Below are positions 36,052 to 44,891 of a DNA stretch of 64,000 nt, piece by piece. The notes beneath the pieces were generated by a model. The model ran no database searches, had not been told where the DNA came from, and saw nothing but the letters and a program-made list of their open reading frames with translations. Made by a program: the position numbers and the translations under genes. Numbering within the stretch: the stretch's first letter is position 1; each line of letters opens with the position of its first letter. The stretch is from Corynebacterium striatum ATCC 6940 (GTDB lineage Bacteria; Actinomycetota; Actinomycetes; Mycobacteriales; Mycobacteriaceae): positions 143,505 through 207,504 of the forward strand of contig NZ_GG667528.1 in NCBI RefSeq assembly GCF_000159135.1, in the 5' to 3' direction.

Positions 36052-36684
36052 ATGTTTGCTTCACGACGCCTTCCGCTAACGCTGGCCACCATCGCACTCG
36101 CCGGCGGCTTTGCTGCGGCCTGCAGCCCCGCCCCGAGCGATCAACCCTCCCCGGCTGAGCCAAGCTTCAACAACAGCTTTGAAGAGTTAAAGGCCCTTCA
36201 GCAAACCAACGGCGCTTCTGTCCCCGACGCCCCGCAGCCCACGCTGGACCTTAACGCACCACAAACCGTGGCACAGCAGGCAACCCCACAAGACGGTGGC
36301 CAAGAAGCCCCCACTAACCACGTCACCGACCAAGACGCACGCCAGAAGCTCATCGACTCCCTCGGCGTACAGGCGGGAGACGCTTCAGGAACGAAAGTGA
36401 CGGTTAACGGCACTCCATCCGAGCTGTGCATGATGGGTGACGGTTACCACATCAACTTCCTCATAGCGGGCCCCAACACCAGCTGTGACTTTGCCAAGGA
36501 AACCACCAGTGTGCTTATCAATGCCACCCCAAGCCCTGCAGAGGACCTCCGCGGGTATATCCCCGGCTCCTTAAACGTTGCTAGCCCAGTAACCGGCAAG
36601 GCTTATCAGATGAGCTGCACCGTGTCCGAAAACTCGCTGATCACTTGCAAGGGCGGCAACAACGCCACGATTTTCATCGTCTAG
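36052..36684 (+). CDS. Secreted lipoprotein of unknown function
   Basis: A 210-residue lipoprotein. The signal peptide RRLPLTLATIALAGGFAAAC ends in a lipobox with cysteine 24 (AAAC-SP). A Pro/Gln/Ser-rich linker covers about residues 25-95, and the folded part begins near 95 (DARQKLIDSLGVQ). It contains four cysteines (SELCMMGDGY, NTSCDF, QMSCTV, ITCKGG), probably two disulfides. I do not recognise the family. Transcription is probably leaderless. The bidirectional hairpin at 36741 ends it. Confidence 0.75.
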   Translation: MFASRRLPLTLATIALAGGFAAACSPAPSDQPSPAEPSFNNSFEELKALQQTNGASVPDAPQPTLDLNAPQTVAQQATPQDGGQEAPTNHVTDQDARQKLIDSLGVQAGDASGTKVTVNGTPSELCMMGDGYHINFLIAGPNTSCDFAKETTSVLINATPSPAEDLRGYIPGSLNVASPVTGKAYQMSCTVSENSLITCKGGNNATIFIV

Positions 36685-36740
36685 GGCATTGAGTCAAAAG
36701 CGCCAGCGATCGGTACGCACGATTTTTAAACCATAAGCAA

Positions 36741-36782
36741 AAATCTCGAAACACTAACCACCTGGAAAGTGTTTCGAGATTT
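36741..36782. terminator. Bidirectional terminator between the lipoprotein and tRNA-Glu copy 1
   Basis: A perfect 15-bp stem, AAATCTCGAAACACT (36741-36755) and AGTGTTTCGAGATTT (36768-36782), is flanked by A-runs and T-runs on both sides. It suits termination of the rightward lipoprotein gene and the leftward tRNA. Confidence 0.9.
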
Positions 36783-36863
36783 TCTATTTGTACCCCGTAC
36801 GGGATTTGAACCCGTGTTACCGGCGTGAGAGGCCGGCGTCCTAGGCCGCTAGACGAACGGGGC
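36765..36863. repeat. 99-bp direct repeat, copy 1 (tRNA-Glu plus half terminator)
   Basis: Bases 36765-36863 are identical to 37446-37544. The unit covers the whole tRNA-Glu and the near arm of its terminator; the far terminator arm is similar but not identical in the two places. Confidence 0.92.
36791..36863 (-). tRNA. tRNA-Glu (CTC), copy 1
   Basis: On the minus strand a 73-base cloverleaf begins GCCCCGTTCGTCTAG and ends CCCGTACGGGGTA. The acceptor stem pairs over seven positions (first pair G-U); the anticodon loop CTCTCAC gives anticodon CTC; the T arm contains GGTTCAAATCC. CCA is not encoded. It lies inside a 99-bp exact duplication together with its downstream terminator. Confidence 0.95.
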
Positions 36864-37471
36864 TCGTTTAGCTGTCCGTTGCGGACTTGTTAAGAGTAAA
36901 CGATGCCTAAACACTTAAACAAATCGCCTGCTAGCAATAGAAAAATCCCGAACCCTTTGGCGCTTTTCTTGCGTGGTTAGCAGCTTGCTTTCTCTTAGGC
37001 TGGGCGCGGATCGAATCAGTGGTTATTCCGCTTGCAATCTGTTGATAGACAGAGCCTGGAAATTTAGCGTGCCAACTCGGGTTCGGGATGACGCTTAACG
37101 TCTAACAGCATTCGCACGAGGCTCCTACTTCTACGAGAGTTGGTTTAAAAGGAAGTTAAGGATTCTAGCGATGCTGCCTAGTCGAAGGCGTTAGAGTAGC
37201 GTCGGTGAAAATGATGCGTTTCAATATCCGCCATCTACTCTCCTTTCATCCGGTAACTGCTTGTATCTGCAGTCTAGGCACCGAATATCAGCCGCGGAAG
37301 CACTTTGGAGAACTTCCCAGTGGTCCCTCCCCTGGTACTTAAGCCTAAGACAAGAAGTGCTCGAGATTTAGCGCGCTGGTATGGGGTAAACAAGGACCGG
37401 TCCGCGCCGCCAACATAAGAAAAATCCCGAAACACGATCTTTAACGAAAGTGTTTCGAGATTTTCTATTTG
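36864..37471. other. Non-coding spacer between the two tRNA-Glu genes
   Basis: About 600 bp without a credible protein gene, including the second terminator near its right end. The minus-strand frame across 37274-37546 runs through the tRNA and yields the SSGLGRRPLTPVTRVQIPYG peptide typical of translated tRNA-Glu. An AAAAATCCCGAA segment occurs at both ends (36943 and 37420 regions). The promoter of tRNA-Glu copy 1 must lie in 36864-36940. Confidence 0.6.
37422..37463 (-). terminator. Terminator after tRNA-Glu copy 2
   Basis: AAATCCCGAAACAC (37422-37435) pairs with GTGTTTCGAGATTT (37450-37463) with one G-T pair, preceded by a run of A (T on the minus strand). It is the diverged twin of the hairpin at 36741. 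Confidence 0.85.
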
Positions 37472-37544
37472 TACCCCGTACGGGATTTGAACCCGTGTTA
37501 CCGGCGTGAGAGGCCGGCGTCCTAGGCCGCTAGACGAACGGGGC
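37446..37544. repeat. 99-bp direct repeat, copy 2 (tRNA-Glu plus half terminator)
   Basis: Exact copy of 36765-36863. The end points coincide with the tRNA 5' end on one side and the terminator loop on the other, consistent with a recent duplication kept identical by gene conversion. Confidence 0.92.
37472..37544 (-). tRNA. tRNA-Glu (CTC), copy 2
   Basis: Identical in sequence to copy 1. It lies 35 bp downstream of tRNA-Gln on the same strand, and the two are probably processed from one transcript. Confidence 0.95.
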
Positions 37545-37579
37545 ATAGAACTGTGACTTCTGCTTAGCAGTCATCACTG

Positions 37580-37651
37580 CTGGCCTACCAGGACTCGAAC
37601 CTAGAATGACGGTACCAGAAACCGTAGTGTTGCCAATTACACCATAGGCCA
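37580..37651 (-). tRNA. tRNA-Gln (CTG)
   Basis: On the minus strand a 72-base cloverleaf begins TGGCCTATGGTGTAATTGG and ends CTGGTAGGCCAG. The acceptor stem TGGCCTA/TAGGCCA pairs perfectly with discriminator G; the anticodon loop TTCTGGT gives anticodon CTG. CCA is not encoded. tRNA-Gln and tRNA-Glu sit next to gltX, which charges tRNA-Glu and, in actinobacteria, also tRNA-Gln before amidation. Confidence 0.94.
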
Positions 37652-37862
37652 TTATCGCTTTGAGCTTTAACCACCTTGGAGTCAAACCCCGCGGTGTTGC
37701 TCGCTGCAACGGTTTATTACTATAGCCACCGTTTCGGTTTTCACACAAATCGCAATGTCATTGCCGGTTTTTAGGGCTAATAAGGTGGCTTTGAAAGCGT
37801 TCTAATTACATCGATGCGCTTTGCCCGGTGGCGGCCATTTACAGGCGCCCACAAAGACAGCA

Positions 37863-37894
37863 GCCCCACTCCCAACGCATTGCGGGAATGGGGC
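37863..37894 (-). terminator. Hairpin downstream of gltX
   Basis: GCCCCACTCCC and GGGAATGGGGC pair with one wobble around a 10-base loop, about 37 bp after the gltX stop on the minus strand. A T-run is not obvious. Confidence 0.6.
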
Positions 37895-37930
37895 CACGAG
37901 AAGTGCTTAGCTAGTAGCTACAGCTTGCCA

Positions 37931-39430
37931 CTACTGCTGCGCGGGTGCCTGGAACGGCGTAACAGCCAGAGCGGCACGCAAGCGATTGAGGGTGGACTCC
38001 TTACCCAGGAGCTCCATGGACTCAAACAGTGGCGGAGAGACCTGCTGGCCGGAGATAGCTACGCGCAAAGCTCCGTAGGCCTTGCGCGGCTTCAGCTCAA
38101 GCTCCTCGATGAGGGCCTTGGACAGTACAGACTCAATGGCGTCCGTCTTCCACTCTTCCAGTTCCTCCAAGCGAGCAATAGAGACCTCCAGCGGCTGCAC
38201 CGCATCTTCCTTGAGGTTCTTCTTTGCGGACTTCTCGTCGAGCTCCAGCTCAGCATCCGGAGTAACCAGGAAGCTCATAAGGCCATAGGCGTCGCCAAGC
38301 ATCTTGATGCGGGTCTGTACCAGGTCTGCCACGAAGGCAAACTTCTGCTCGTCATAGTCAGCCGGGAAATCGGTGTACTCGGTCAGGTAATCACGCAGAC
38401 GCTGCGCGAAGACCTCGGGTTCCAGCAAGCGAATGTGATCGGCGTTAATAGCCTCCAGCTTCTTCTGGTCAAAGCGAGCCGGGTTACCCAGAACGTCTTC
38501 CACATCGAAGTTCGCAACGAGCTCGTCCACAGAGAAAATGTCCCGATCCGCAGACAGGGACCAGCCCAGCAGGGACAGGTAGTTGAGCATGCCCTCCGGG
38601 ATAATGCCGGCGTCGCGGTGATTAAAGAGGTTGGACTGCGGGTCACGCTTGGACAGCTTCTTATTGCCCTCACCCATAACGAATGGCAGGTGGCCAAACT
38701 CAGGGGTCTGCTTAGCGATGCCGAGTTCCTTCAGCGCCTCGTAGAGCGCCAGCTGACGCGGTGTGGAGGAAAGAAGGTCCTCGCCGCGCAGAACATGCGT
38801 GATGCCCATGAGCGCGTCATCGACCGGGTTAACCAGAGTGTAAAGCGGCGCGCCGTTGGAACGTGCAACAACATAGTCCGGCTGGGTCTCAGACTTGAAG
38901 GTCAACTCGCCACGAACGAGGTCCTTCCAGGTCCAATCCTGCTCCGGCATGCGCAGGCGCCACACCGGCTTGCGGCCTTCAGCCTCGAATGCAGCGATCT
39001 GCTCATCGGTGAGATCGCGGTCGTAGTTGTCATAGCCCAGCTTCGGGTCGCGGCCAGCCGCCTTGTGGCGCTCCTCCACTTCCTCAGCAGTTGAATAAGC
39101 CGGGTAGACGTAGCCACCCTCCTTCAGCTTCTCCAGAACATCGGCATAGATGTCCATGCGCTGAGACTGGCGGTAAGGCTCGTGCGGGCCGCCCGTAACA
39201 ACGCCCTCATCCCAGTCCATGCCCAGCCACTTCAGCGAATCGATAATCGCCTGGTAGGACTCTTCGGAGTCACGTGCAGCGTCGGTGTCTTCGATGCGGA
39301 AGACGAGCTTGCCACCGGTATGGCGGGCGTAAGCCCAGTTAAACAGGGCTGTACGGACCATGCCCACGTGCGGGGTGCCGGTGGGCGATGGGCAGAAACG
39401 TACGCGTACGTCAGAAATAGTTTCAGTCAT
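37931..39430 (-). CDS. gltX: Glutamyl-tRNA synthetase
   Basis: GltX (499 aa) charges tRNA-Glu. Class I signatures: the HIGH-type motif in [20 protein letters not shown] near the N-terminus, and the KMSKS-type motif KKLSKRDPQ near residue 256. [14 protein letters not shown] near 45 is also diagnostic. I chose the ATG at 39428-39430 ([10 protein letters not shown]); an ATG three codons upstream is possible, and neither has a strong ribosome-binding site. The gene stands next to tRNA-Gln and two tRNA-Glu genes. Antisense frames over it are shadows. Confidence 0.96.
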   Translation of the reverse strand: MTETISDVRVRFCPSPTGTPHVGMVRTALFNWAYARHTGGKLVFRIEDTDAARDSEESYQAIIDSLKWLGMDWDEGVVTGGPHEPYRQSQRMDIYADVLEKLKEGGYVYPAYSTAEEVEERHKAAGRDPKLGYDNYDRDLTDEQIAAFEAEGRKPVWRLRMPEQDWTWKDLVRGELTFKSETQPDYVVARSNGAPLYTLVNPVDDALMGITHVLRGEDLLSSTPRQLALYEALKELGIAKQTPEFGHLPFVMGEGNKKLSKRDPQSNLFNHRDAGIIPEGMLNYLSLLGWSLSADRDIFSVDELVANFDVEDVLGNPARFDQKKLEAINADHIRLLEPEVFAQRLRDYLTEYTDFPADYDEQKFAFVADLVQTRIKMLGDAYGLMSFLVTPDAELELDEKSAKKNLKEDAVQPLEVSIARLEELEEWKTDAIESVLSKALIEELELKPRKAYGALRVAISGQQVSPPLFESMELLGKESTLNRLRAALAVTPFQAPAQQ

Positions 39431-39594
39431 GCCGACCATGGTAGTGCAGGCGCTTTAGCGCCGTACCACCGGCCAAGCCTGCATCACCCCGCACTGCCCT
39501 CCCCATCGACGGGTTAAACCCAAATTGGGGTAACCGAAAGTCAATTTCATTAAGTTTTCCCAGCGACCACTATCGGGAGCGAGTTTCTGCTACC

Positions 39595-39613
39595 GGTAAT
39601 GGTTGTCATTTTC
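39595..39613 (+). promoter_or_regulatory. Fur/Zur-like 19-bp box and -10 of the anchored-repeat operon
   Basis: The minus-strand reading GAAAATGACAACCATTACC matches the classical 19-bp Fur-family box at 15 of 19 positions. TATAGT, a good -10, follows directly at 39614-39619 on the plus strand. Translation then starts at the GTG 39659. A clear -35 is not visible. Which Fur-family protein binds is not shown by the sequence; zinc-responsive Zur is my inference because the operon encodes a ZnuA-like transporter. Confidence 0.5.
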
Positions 39614-39658
39614 TATAGTGAAGACCTCACATCAGAACTGAAGAAAGGTCTCCACACT

Positions 39659-42163
39659 GTGGCTCGTAACCGCACTCGCTATCTAGCTCTTCTCACTACC
39701 CTCTCGCTTCTCACACCTGGAGTGGCACTCGCTGGTCCTGACGACGGAAAAGCAATCGCAACCCAAAGTCACGTTGATTCCCCAAAGACATTTTGGGAAG
39801 GCGACAACTTTGTCCTAAAGTCTGAGCACAACTCAACCACGACGCCACTGCCAGATACCGTCGCGTGGATCGGAAAAGGCTGGGGCCGCGATGGTGGAAA
39901 CCAGTACCAATTCACTCTTCCTGCAGATAACTCGTTCGACTTCATCGGAAAGCCCGGCGAAACCTACTACGCTGCTCCTCACAACCCTACTGGCTCCCAC
40001 GATCCGATTTGGCTCGGCTTCGGCGCCGATGCAGGCTTGCCTGTGAAAAACTTCCGCGACGAGTACGCGTCCCTAGACATCGTATCTGTCGATGGTCCGG
40101 GCGACTTCGAGCTCTTCAACTACCACAACTCACCAGCCGACCTTCGCCGGATGCTCGGCACAACACCGAACTCTGCGCATTCTGCTGAGCTCACCGCTGG
40201 TACGCACACGCACAACTACACAATGTTCACGAAGCCTGGGCGTTACGAGGTCACCTACCGCACCACAGCGCGCAAGAAGGACGGCACGCTCATTGCTTCG
40301 GAGCCTACCACCACTTCCCTACAGGTAGGAGGCATGAAGCCTGCCGATAGCCCGACTCCTTCCTTGCAGGAGCGCTACGACGCTGCGGCTGACGGCGATG
40401 CCTCTGCGGCAGGCTACAAGCTCAGCATTGCTCCGAAATCCAATCCTGAAAAGGACGGCGACAAGAACCTGTCCACCATTAGCTTCAATGCAGAGAACAA
40501 GGCTTCGGGCACGTTAACGCTGCTTATCGGCGGCTATTTCCTCACCGATCTGCCCGTAAGCGATGGCGTGGCGCAGTGGGATGAGTTCCTCGGCCCACTG
40601 GGCTCTGAGATTCAGGCGGTCTTTACCCCTGAGGGCGACGCACCACGCTGGATCTCCGAAACGCTCGCCTACGCGCCGCAGAGGCAAGTATCGACGGATT
40701 CCGCCAAGTCCGCTGTCAAGTGGAACGAATCGCACAAGCCGCGCAATCTCGCGCCAATGGAAGAAACCGTTCCATCGACACCTGCATTCCATACGCGAAT
40801 CGAGCGTGTCAACGATTCTGTATCCAAGCTGGTGGTCGATACCGAGGACAAGAGCTTCTCCGGCTTTATCAACGGCGGTCTTTACGAAGGCAACTCTAAC
40901 TTCGCCACCGTCGATTTTGAAGGTGCGATCAACAATGGTCACGGCGAGTTCCTCTTTGAGGACGAGGGACTCTACAACGGGGCTAAAGTGAAGGTCACCG
41001 TCACGCCTCATCCAACTATTAAGGCGGGATCCGGCTCAGTCGTCTTGACAGACGAGTACGAGTTCGGAAAGACCTACGACGCCGACGGAAAGCTCGACGT
41101 AGCCGAGGCACCATCCGATGAAAATTCAGCCAATCCGACGACCTCTCCAGCAACCGAAGAGACCTCTGTCCCGGCAACGGAAGGGAAGAACGCCGAGGGC
41201 TCGGTGTGCTCTGCGAAGCTCTCCCTGGACCACGGTCACGTCGACATCATGGGTGTTCGCGAGGGCGATGCGTTTGAGACCAAGCTCAAGGATGAGACAA
41301 ACATCGGTGCTTCAGGGCTGACCTACCGCAAGCTTGACGACGTCGTCTTTGCGGTACACAACAATGCAATGATCCCCCGCCCTGAGAACCATAGCAACCC
41401 AAGCTTCGATTTCATGGGCCCGGTCGGCGAAAAGACTTTCTTGCTTCCGCAGACTCAAAAACGCGACGTTATCTGGCCTGGCTATAACACCGAGAAACTC
41501 AATTACAAGGACTACAAGGACGGCGTCGTTCAGCTGAACATCAAGCCGGTTTCCATGCCTAAAGGGGCGTCGTTCGGTATGTGGCTCACCGGTAATCTCG
41601 GTGGCCCAGGCGAGATTCTCGTGGACTCCACTAAGGACGACTTCACGATCGACACCACGTTCCCAACGCACACCCATACTAACTGGGCTTTCTCTAAGCC
41701 AGGTACCTATGTGTTCGAGGTGACCTACACCGCTGAGACGACAGACGGTAAGAAGCTTGCTTCCCAGCCACAGCATCTCACCATGGCAATGGGTGACAAA
41801 GCTATTGCTGACTGTGCCGCGGATAAGCCAGAGCCAAAGCCTGCACCATCACCAGCTCCGACCACCGAGGAATCAGCACCAGCACCAGCACCAACACCAA
41901 CGACGACCTCGGTCGCACCAAAGCCTGCCCCAAGCTCCACGTCTAAGGCCCCTGCTCCTAAACCAGCACCGTCTTCGACGTCGGCTGCACCTAAAACAAA
42001 GCCAACGCCAACGCCACAGCCGCAGGGGGAGGGTTCCTCCTTTAATCCGTTGTCGCTCGTGCTTCCAGTGGTCCTGGCAACTATTTTCCAGGCGTTCTTC
42101 AATTTCTACCGCGATCACCGCGCCCAAATTGACCGGTGGATGCGTGGTCTTACCGGACGCTAA
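39659..42163 (+). CDS. Surface-anchored protein with two anchored-repeat modules (choice-of-anchor M)
   Basis: An 834-residue exported protein, first of the operon. The signal peptide (RYLALLTTLSLLTPGVALAG) is followed by module 1 (about 35-220: SHVDSPKTFWEG, IWLGFGADAG, HTHNYTMFTKPGRYEVTY). A unique beta-rich region spans about 240-480, and module 2 about 520-705 (HGHVDIMGV, FLLPQTQKRDVIWPGYNT, HTHTNWAFSKPGTY). A Pro/Thr/Ser-rich stalk and one membrane helix (about 797-817) with a basic tail end it. There is no LPXTG, so it is membrane-held. I chose the GTG at 39659 (AAGAAAGG upstream), because the ATG at 39599 lies inside the presumed promoter. Family: TIGR03769 repeats. Role inferred: metal capture at the surface. 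Confidence 0.85.
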   Translation: MARNRTRYLALLTTLSLLTPGVALAGPDDGKAIATQSHVDSPKTFWEGDNFVLKSEHNSTTTPLPDTVAWIGKGWGRDGGNQYQFTLPADNSFDFIGKPGETYYAAPHNPTGSHDPIWLGFGADAGLPVKNFRDEYASLDIVSVDGPGDFELFNYHNSPADLRRMLGTTPNSAHSAELTAGTHTHNYTMFTKPGRYEVTYRTTARKKDGTLIASEPTTTSLQVGGMKPADSPTPSLQERYDAAADGDASAAGYKLSIAPKSNPEKDGDKNLSTISFNAENKASGTLTLLIGGYFLTDLPVSDGVAQWDEFLGPLGSEIQAVFTPEGDAPRWISETLAYAPQRQVSTDSAKSAVKWNESHKPRNLAPMEETVPSTPAFHTRIERVNDSVSKLVVDTEDKSFSGFINGGLYEGNSNFATVDFEGAINNGHGEFLFEDEGLYNGAKVKVTVTPHPTIKAGSGSVVLTDEYEFGKTYDADGKLDVAEAPSDENSANPTTSPATEETSVPATEGKNAEGSVCSAKLSLDHGHVDIMGVREGDAFETKLKDETNIGASGLTYRKLDDVVFAVHNNAMIPRPENHSNPSFDFMGPVGEKTFLLPQTQKRDVIWPGYNTEKLNYKDYKDGVVQLNIKPVSMPKGASFGMWLTGNLGGPGEILVDSTKDDFTIDTTFPTHTHTNWAFSKPGTYVFEVTYTAETTDGKKLASQPQHLTMAMGDKAIADCAADKPEPKPAPSPAPTTEESAPAPAPTPTTTSVAPKPAPSSTSKAPAPKPAPSSTSAAPKTKPTPTPQPQGEGSSFNPLSLVLPVVLATIFQAFFNFYRDHRAQIDRWMRGLTGR

Positions 42164-42219
42164 TCCGAGGACTCCCCTCGCCTCCCCAACTCACCCAAAC
42201 TCATTCAGGACCCATTTTC

Positions 42220-43314
42220 ATGAACTCACTCGTACGCCTGTTGGAAACGCCTGTCATCCATACCCGCCAGCTGTGGCGGAGGTTTAGCCTGCTCTTGGCA
42301 TGTCTGCTAGCGGTGTGCATCGCACCGTGGCCTATGGCGCATGCACAGGAAGTATTCGATTCCGGGCACGTCGACGCGTTCTTCGTGTCTGCGCCCGATG
42401 GTCAGCTTTCTTTGTCTATGAAAGAAGACATCACGGGCGCTGCCGTGGAGCGACCAGGCAATGACGTGATTTTGAAAGTCAATGAGAACGCGTGGTCCGA
42501 CGTCACTGAGAGCATCGACGGAATCGGCGAATCCACCTACTACCTGCCCCAGACGCAGCGACAAGACATCCTTTGGCCCGGGTGGGACACCCAGCCCGCC
42601 CAAAAGGCCGGCTACACCGACGTTGATCTCAAGTTCCGTGAAGTCAGCGGACCAGGTTCCGTCTATGTTTTCGAAACCGCTGGCTTTGGCGAGCTCAACG
42701 CCGTGACCAACTCCGGCTCACTGGAGTTGACCAGCGGCGATGTCATCAATCAGCCATACCCAGCGCACCGTCACGTCAACTGGGCGTTTAGCCAACCAGG
42801 AATCTATACCATGACGGTGCAGGCAGCCTCCAACGGCGACACCAGTAACACCGTCACCTACACCTGGGACGTGGGCGATGGACAGGCAGCGTCCTCGGAT
42901 GAAGAAGCGTCCGAGGACGGGGACTACTCCGGTTCGGAGGAATCCTCCGACTCCGCTGCCTCCGGAGTATCCCGCAGCGGTGGCTCGTCCGCCGCGGGCC
43001 TTGCCGGTGCTGGAAGCGGCGCAGCTGCAGGTTCGCGCAACGGCTCCTCCCGAGGATCGTCCAACGGAACCACGGGTGACGGACGAAAAGCCAAGGCTGA
43101 ACAGAAGAAATCCCGCAACAAGCACCACTCCAAAAAAGCCGCGGCCCACGCTGGGGAAGGTGATCCGGATACCGACGTCGAGTTGCAATCAGTAGCAGGT
43201 GCTTACGGGGAACCCAGGAGCTACTTGCCTTGGGGCATCGCAATCCTCGGCGGTGGAATGTTGGTACTTGGCTTGGGCGTTGCTCGTCTCGCATTGGCTA
43301 AGGCGCGCGACTAA
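42220..43314 (+). CDS. Surface-anchored protein with one anchored-repeat module
   Basis: A 364-residue exported protein. The signal peptide ends near PWPMAHAQ. One module follows (about 45-215: SGHVDAFFV, YYLPQTQRQDILWPGWDTQP, GPGSVYVFETAGFGELNAV, HRHVNWAFSQPGIYTMTV). In place of the usual HTH motif it reads HRH. A Ser/Gly-rich then Lys-rich stalk (about 220-325) leads to a C-terminal membrane helix WGIAILGGGMLVLGLGVARL and a short KARD tail. I chose the ATG at 42220, with AGGA upstream. Its stop overlaps the start of the binding protein (TAATG). Membership in TIGR03769/choice-of-anchor M is recognised by motif; function is inferred. Confidence 0.82.
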   Translation: MNSLVRLLETPVIHTRQLWRRFSLLLACLLAVCIAPWPMAHAQEVFDSGHVDAFFVSAPDGQLSLSMKEDITGAAVERPGNDVILKVNENAWSDVTESIDGIGESTYYLPQTQRQDILWPGWDTQPAQKAGYTDVDLKFREVSGPGSVYVFETAGFGELNAVTNSGSLELTSGDVINQPYPAHRHVNWAFSQPGIYTMTVQAASNGDTSNTVTYTWDVGDGQAASSDEEASEDGDYSGSEESSDSAASGVSRSGGSSAAGLAGAGSGAAAGSRNGSSRGSSNGTTGDGRKAKAEQKKSRNKHHSKKAAAHAGEGDPDTDVELQSVAGAYGEPRSYLPWGIAILGGGMLVLGLGVARLALAKARD

Positions 43315-44834
43315 TGCAATACCCAATCCCTAGCCTTGGGCTGCGCAGATGCATGGTGCTGGGGGCGTCGTTAAGCGCACTCGCTCTCAGCGCCTGTACC
43401 AGTGCAGGCCAAGCGGAACTACATCCAGGCGCGACGACCAGCCCCGCGGCCTTGAACGTAGTAGCCACTACGCCAATCCTCGCCGACGTTGTTCGCAACG
43501 TCGCAGGACCTGACGTCAACGTCACCACGCTCATTCCTGCAGGCAAAGACCCGCACACCTTTGAGCCCTCCCTGCGTACCATCCGCGACGCAGCGAACGC
43601 CGACGTCACCTTCGCCAACGGTTATCTCCTCGAACCCCAAGCGCTGATGGACACCCTCCGCGAGACGTCGTCGGCTCCCGTCGTTGAAGTCTCCGATCAA
43701 GCCTCAACCCGTGGTGCAAAGCTGGTCCCACTCGTAGAAAACGTCGCCCTCGACGCCATCTGGCTGGGCCTGCGCATCCAGGATGCCCCAGCAAACTCTC
43801 ACGCCGTTGAGCTGAGCATGGTTTCTGCAGAGGGGCCCGGGGATGTGTCCGCATACGTGGTCACTACCTTTGGCACCCCAGAAGTTCTTTTCAACAGCGC
43901 TGATGGTATCTCCGCCCGCGAGGACACCGCGCAGCTGCCGGCCAACGCTCATACCCACGTCTCCTGGGGCTTTTCCAAGCCGGGCATCTACCGCCTTGGG
44001 TTCCGCGCGAACTCCAGGGAGGGCGATACCGAGCCGACCGAAAGCACCGAGGTCACCGTGGCTGTGGGCGTTAACCCACCTGACGGGATGCAGGCACTTA
44101 GTGAAGGCCACGTGGACATCACCGCGAACATGGCGGGCAGCACCATTGACCTCCAAGACAACGGAAAGCATTTCGATCCAGCGACTACTGCCCTGGCACT
44201 TCCCTCTTCAACGCTGCAGGAGATTCCCCCGAACCCAAGCTATCGTTTCCTCGGCCGGCCGGGTTCGGAAACCTATCTTCTTCCCCAGGCGGTCTTGGGC
44301 AAGCACATCCACGGCGAGGTGGACCCGCACCTGTGGCACGACGTGGACAACGTCATTGCCGAGGCCGAGGTGATCGCGGACCAACTTGCCCTCGTCGATC
44401 CCACCCATGGTGCGGAATATCGCAAGCGAGCGCAATCCTATTCAGACTCGTTACGTCAGACCGATGAATACGTCGCAGCGCAGTTAAACGCCATTCCGCA
44501 AAGCCGCCGGCACCTGGTCACGCCGCACCACGGCTACGCCTACCTCGAACAGGGCTACGGAATGCAGGTGGCTGGTTTCGTGACACCAAACCCGGCAATC
44601 GAACCCTCACCCCGCGACGTCATCGCGCTGCGCCGCACGCTGGAAAACCTCCAGCTGCCCGCAGTCTTTGTCGAGCCCACTCAGCAATCAAGCACCGCCA
44701 CGCTCACTGAAGCCGCGGCTCAACTAGGGGTGGCAGTCTGTCCCATTTATGGCGACACCCTCGACGAACGCGTCCCCACCTACATCGACTTCATGCGTTT
44801 CAACGCTGATTCGCTTCGCCGATGTCTGGCCTAA
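43314..44834 (+). CDS. ZnuA-like substrate-binding lipoprotein with inserted, order-reversed repeat module
   Basis: A 506-residue lipoprotein (lipobox LSAC, cysteine 28). Residues 48-135 are the N-lobe of a cluster A-I metal-binding protein (VVATTPILADVVRNVAGPDV, AGKDPHTFEPS). Residues 336-506 are the C-lobe, with DPHLWHD (337-343), TPHHGYAYLEQGYGM, and CPIYGDTLDE. Candidate metal ligands are the histidines of DPHTFEP, DPHLWHD and TPHHGY plus an acidic residue near the end. Between the lobes, where ZnuA proteins carry a His-rich loop, lie both halves of the surface module: the HTH half (HTHVSWGFSKPGIYRLGF, near 213) comes before the GHVD half (near 264). The family is TIGR03772. Substrate unknown; zinc or manganese inferred. 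Confidence 0.87.
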   Translation: MQYPIPSLGLRRCMVLGASLSALALSACTSAGQAELHPGATTSPAALNVVATTPILADVVRNVAGPDVNVTTLIPAGKDPHTFEPSLRTIRDAANADVTFANGYLLEPQALMDTLRETSSAPVVEVSDQASTRGAKLVPLVENVALDAIWLGLRIQDAPANSHAVELSMVSAEGPGDVSAYVVTTFGTPEVLFNSADGISAREDTAQLPANAHTHVSWGFSKPGIYRLGFRANSREGDTEPTESTEVTVAVGVNPPDGMQALSEGHVDITANMAGSTIDLQDNGKHFDPATTALALPSSTLQEIPPNPSYRFLGRPGSETYLLPQAVLGKHIHGEVDPHLWHDVDNVIAEAEVIADQLALVDPTHGAEYRKRAQSYSDSLRQTDEYVAAQLNAIPQSRRHLVTPHHGYAYLEQGYGMQVAGFVTPNPAIEPSPRDVIALRRTLENLQLPAVFVEPTQQSSTATLTEAAAQLGVAVCPIYGDTLDERVPTYIDFMRFNADSLRRCLA

Positions 44835-44891
44835 CCCAATTCACGCCCCCTCGCTCGCACACACCGATACACACCACAGAAGGAAACACTC

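Noticed and set aside
37274..37546. 90-residue minus-strand frame across tRNA-Glu copy 2
   Set aside because: It reads through the tRNA and its terminator; the SSGLGRRPLTPVTRVQIPYG stretch is the well-known artefact of translating tRNA-Glu.
37814..39094. 426-residue plus-strand frame opposite gltX
   Set aside because: It is the antisense shadow of gltX with skewed composition, no ribosome-binding site and no family resemblance.
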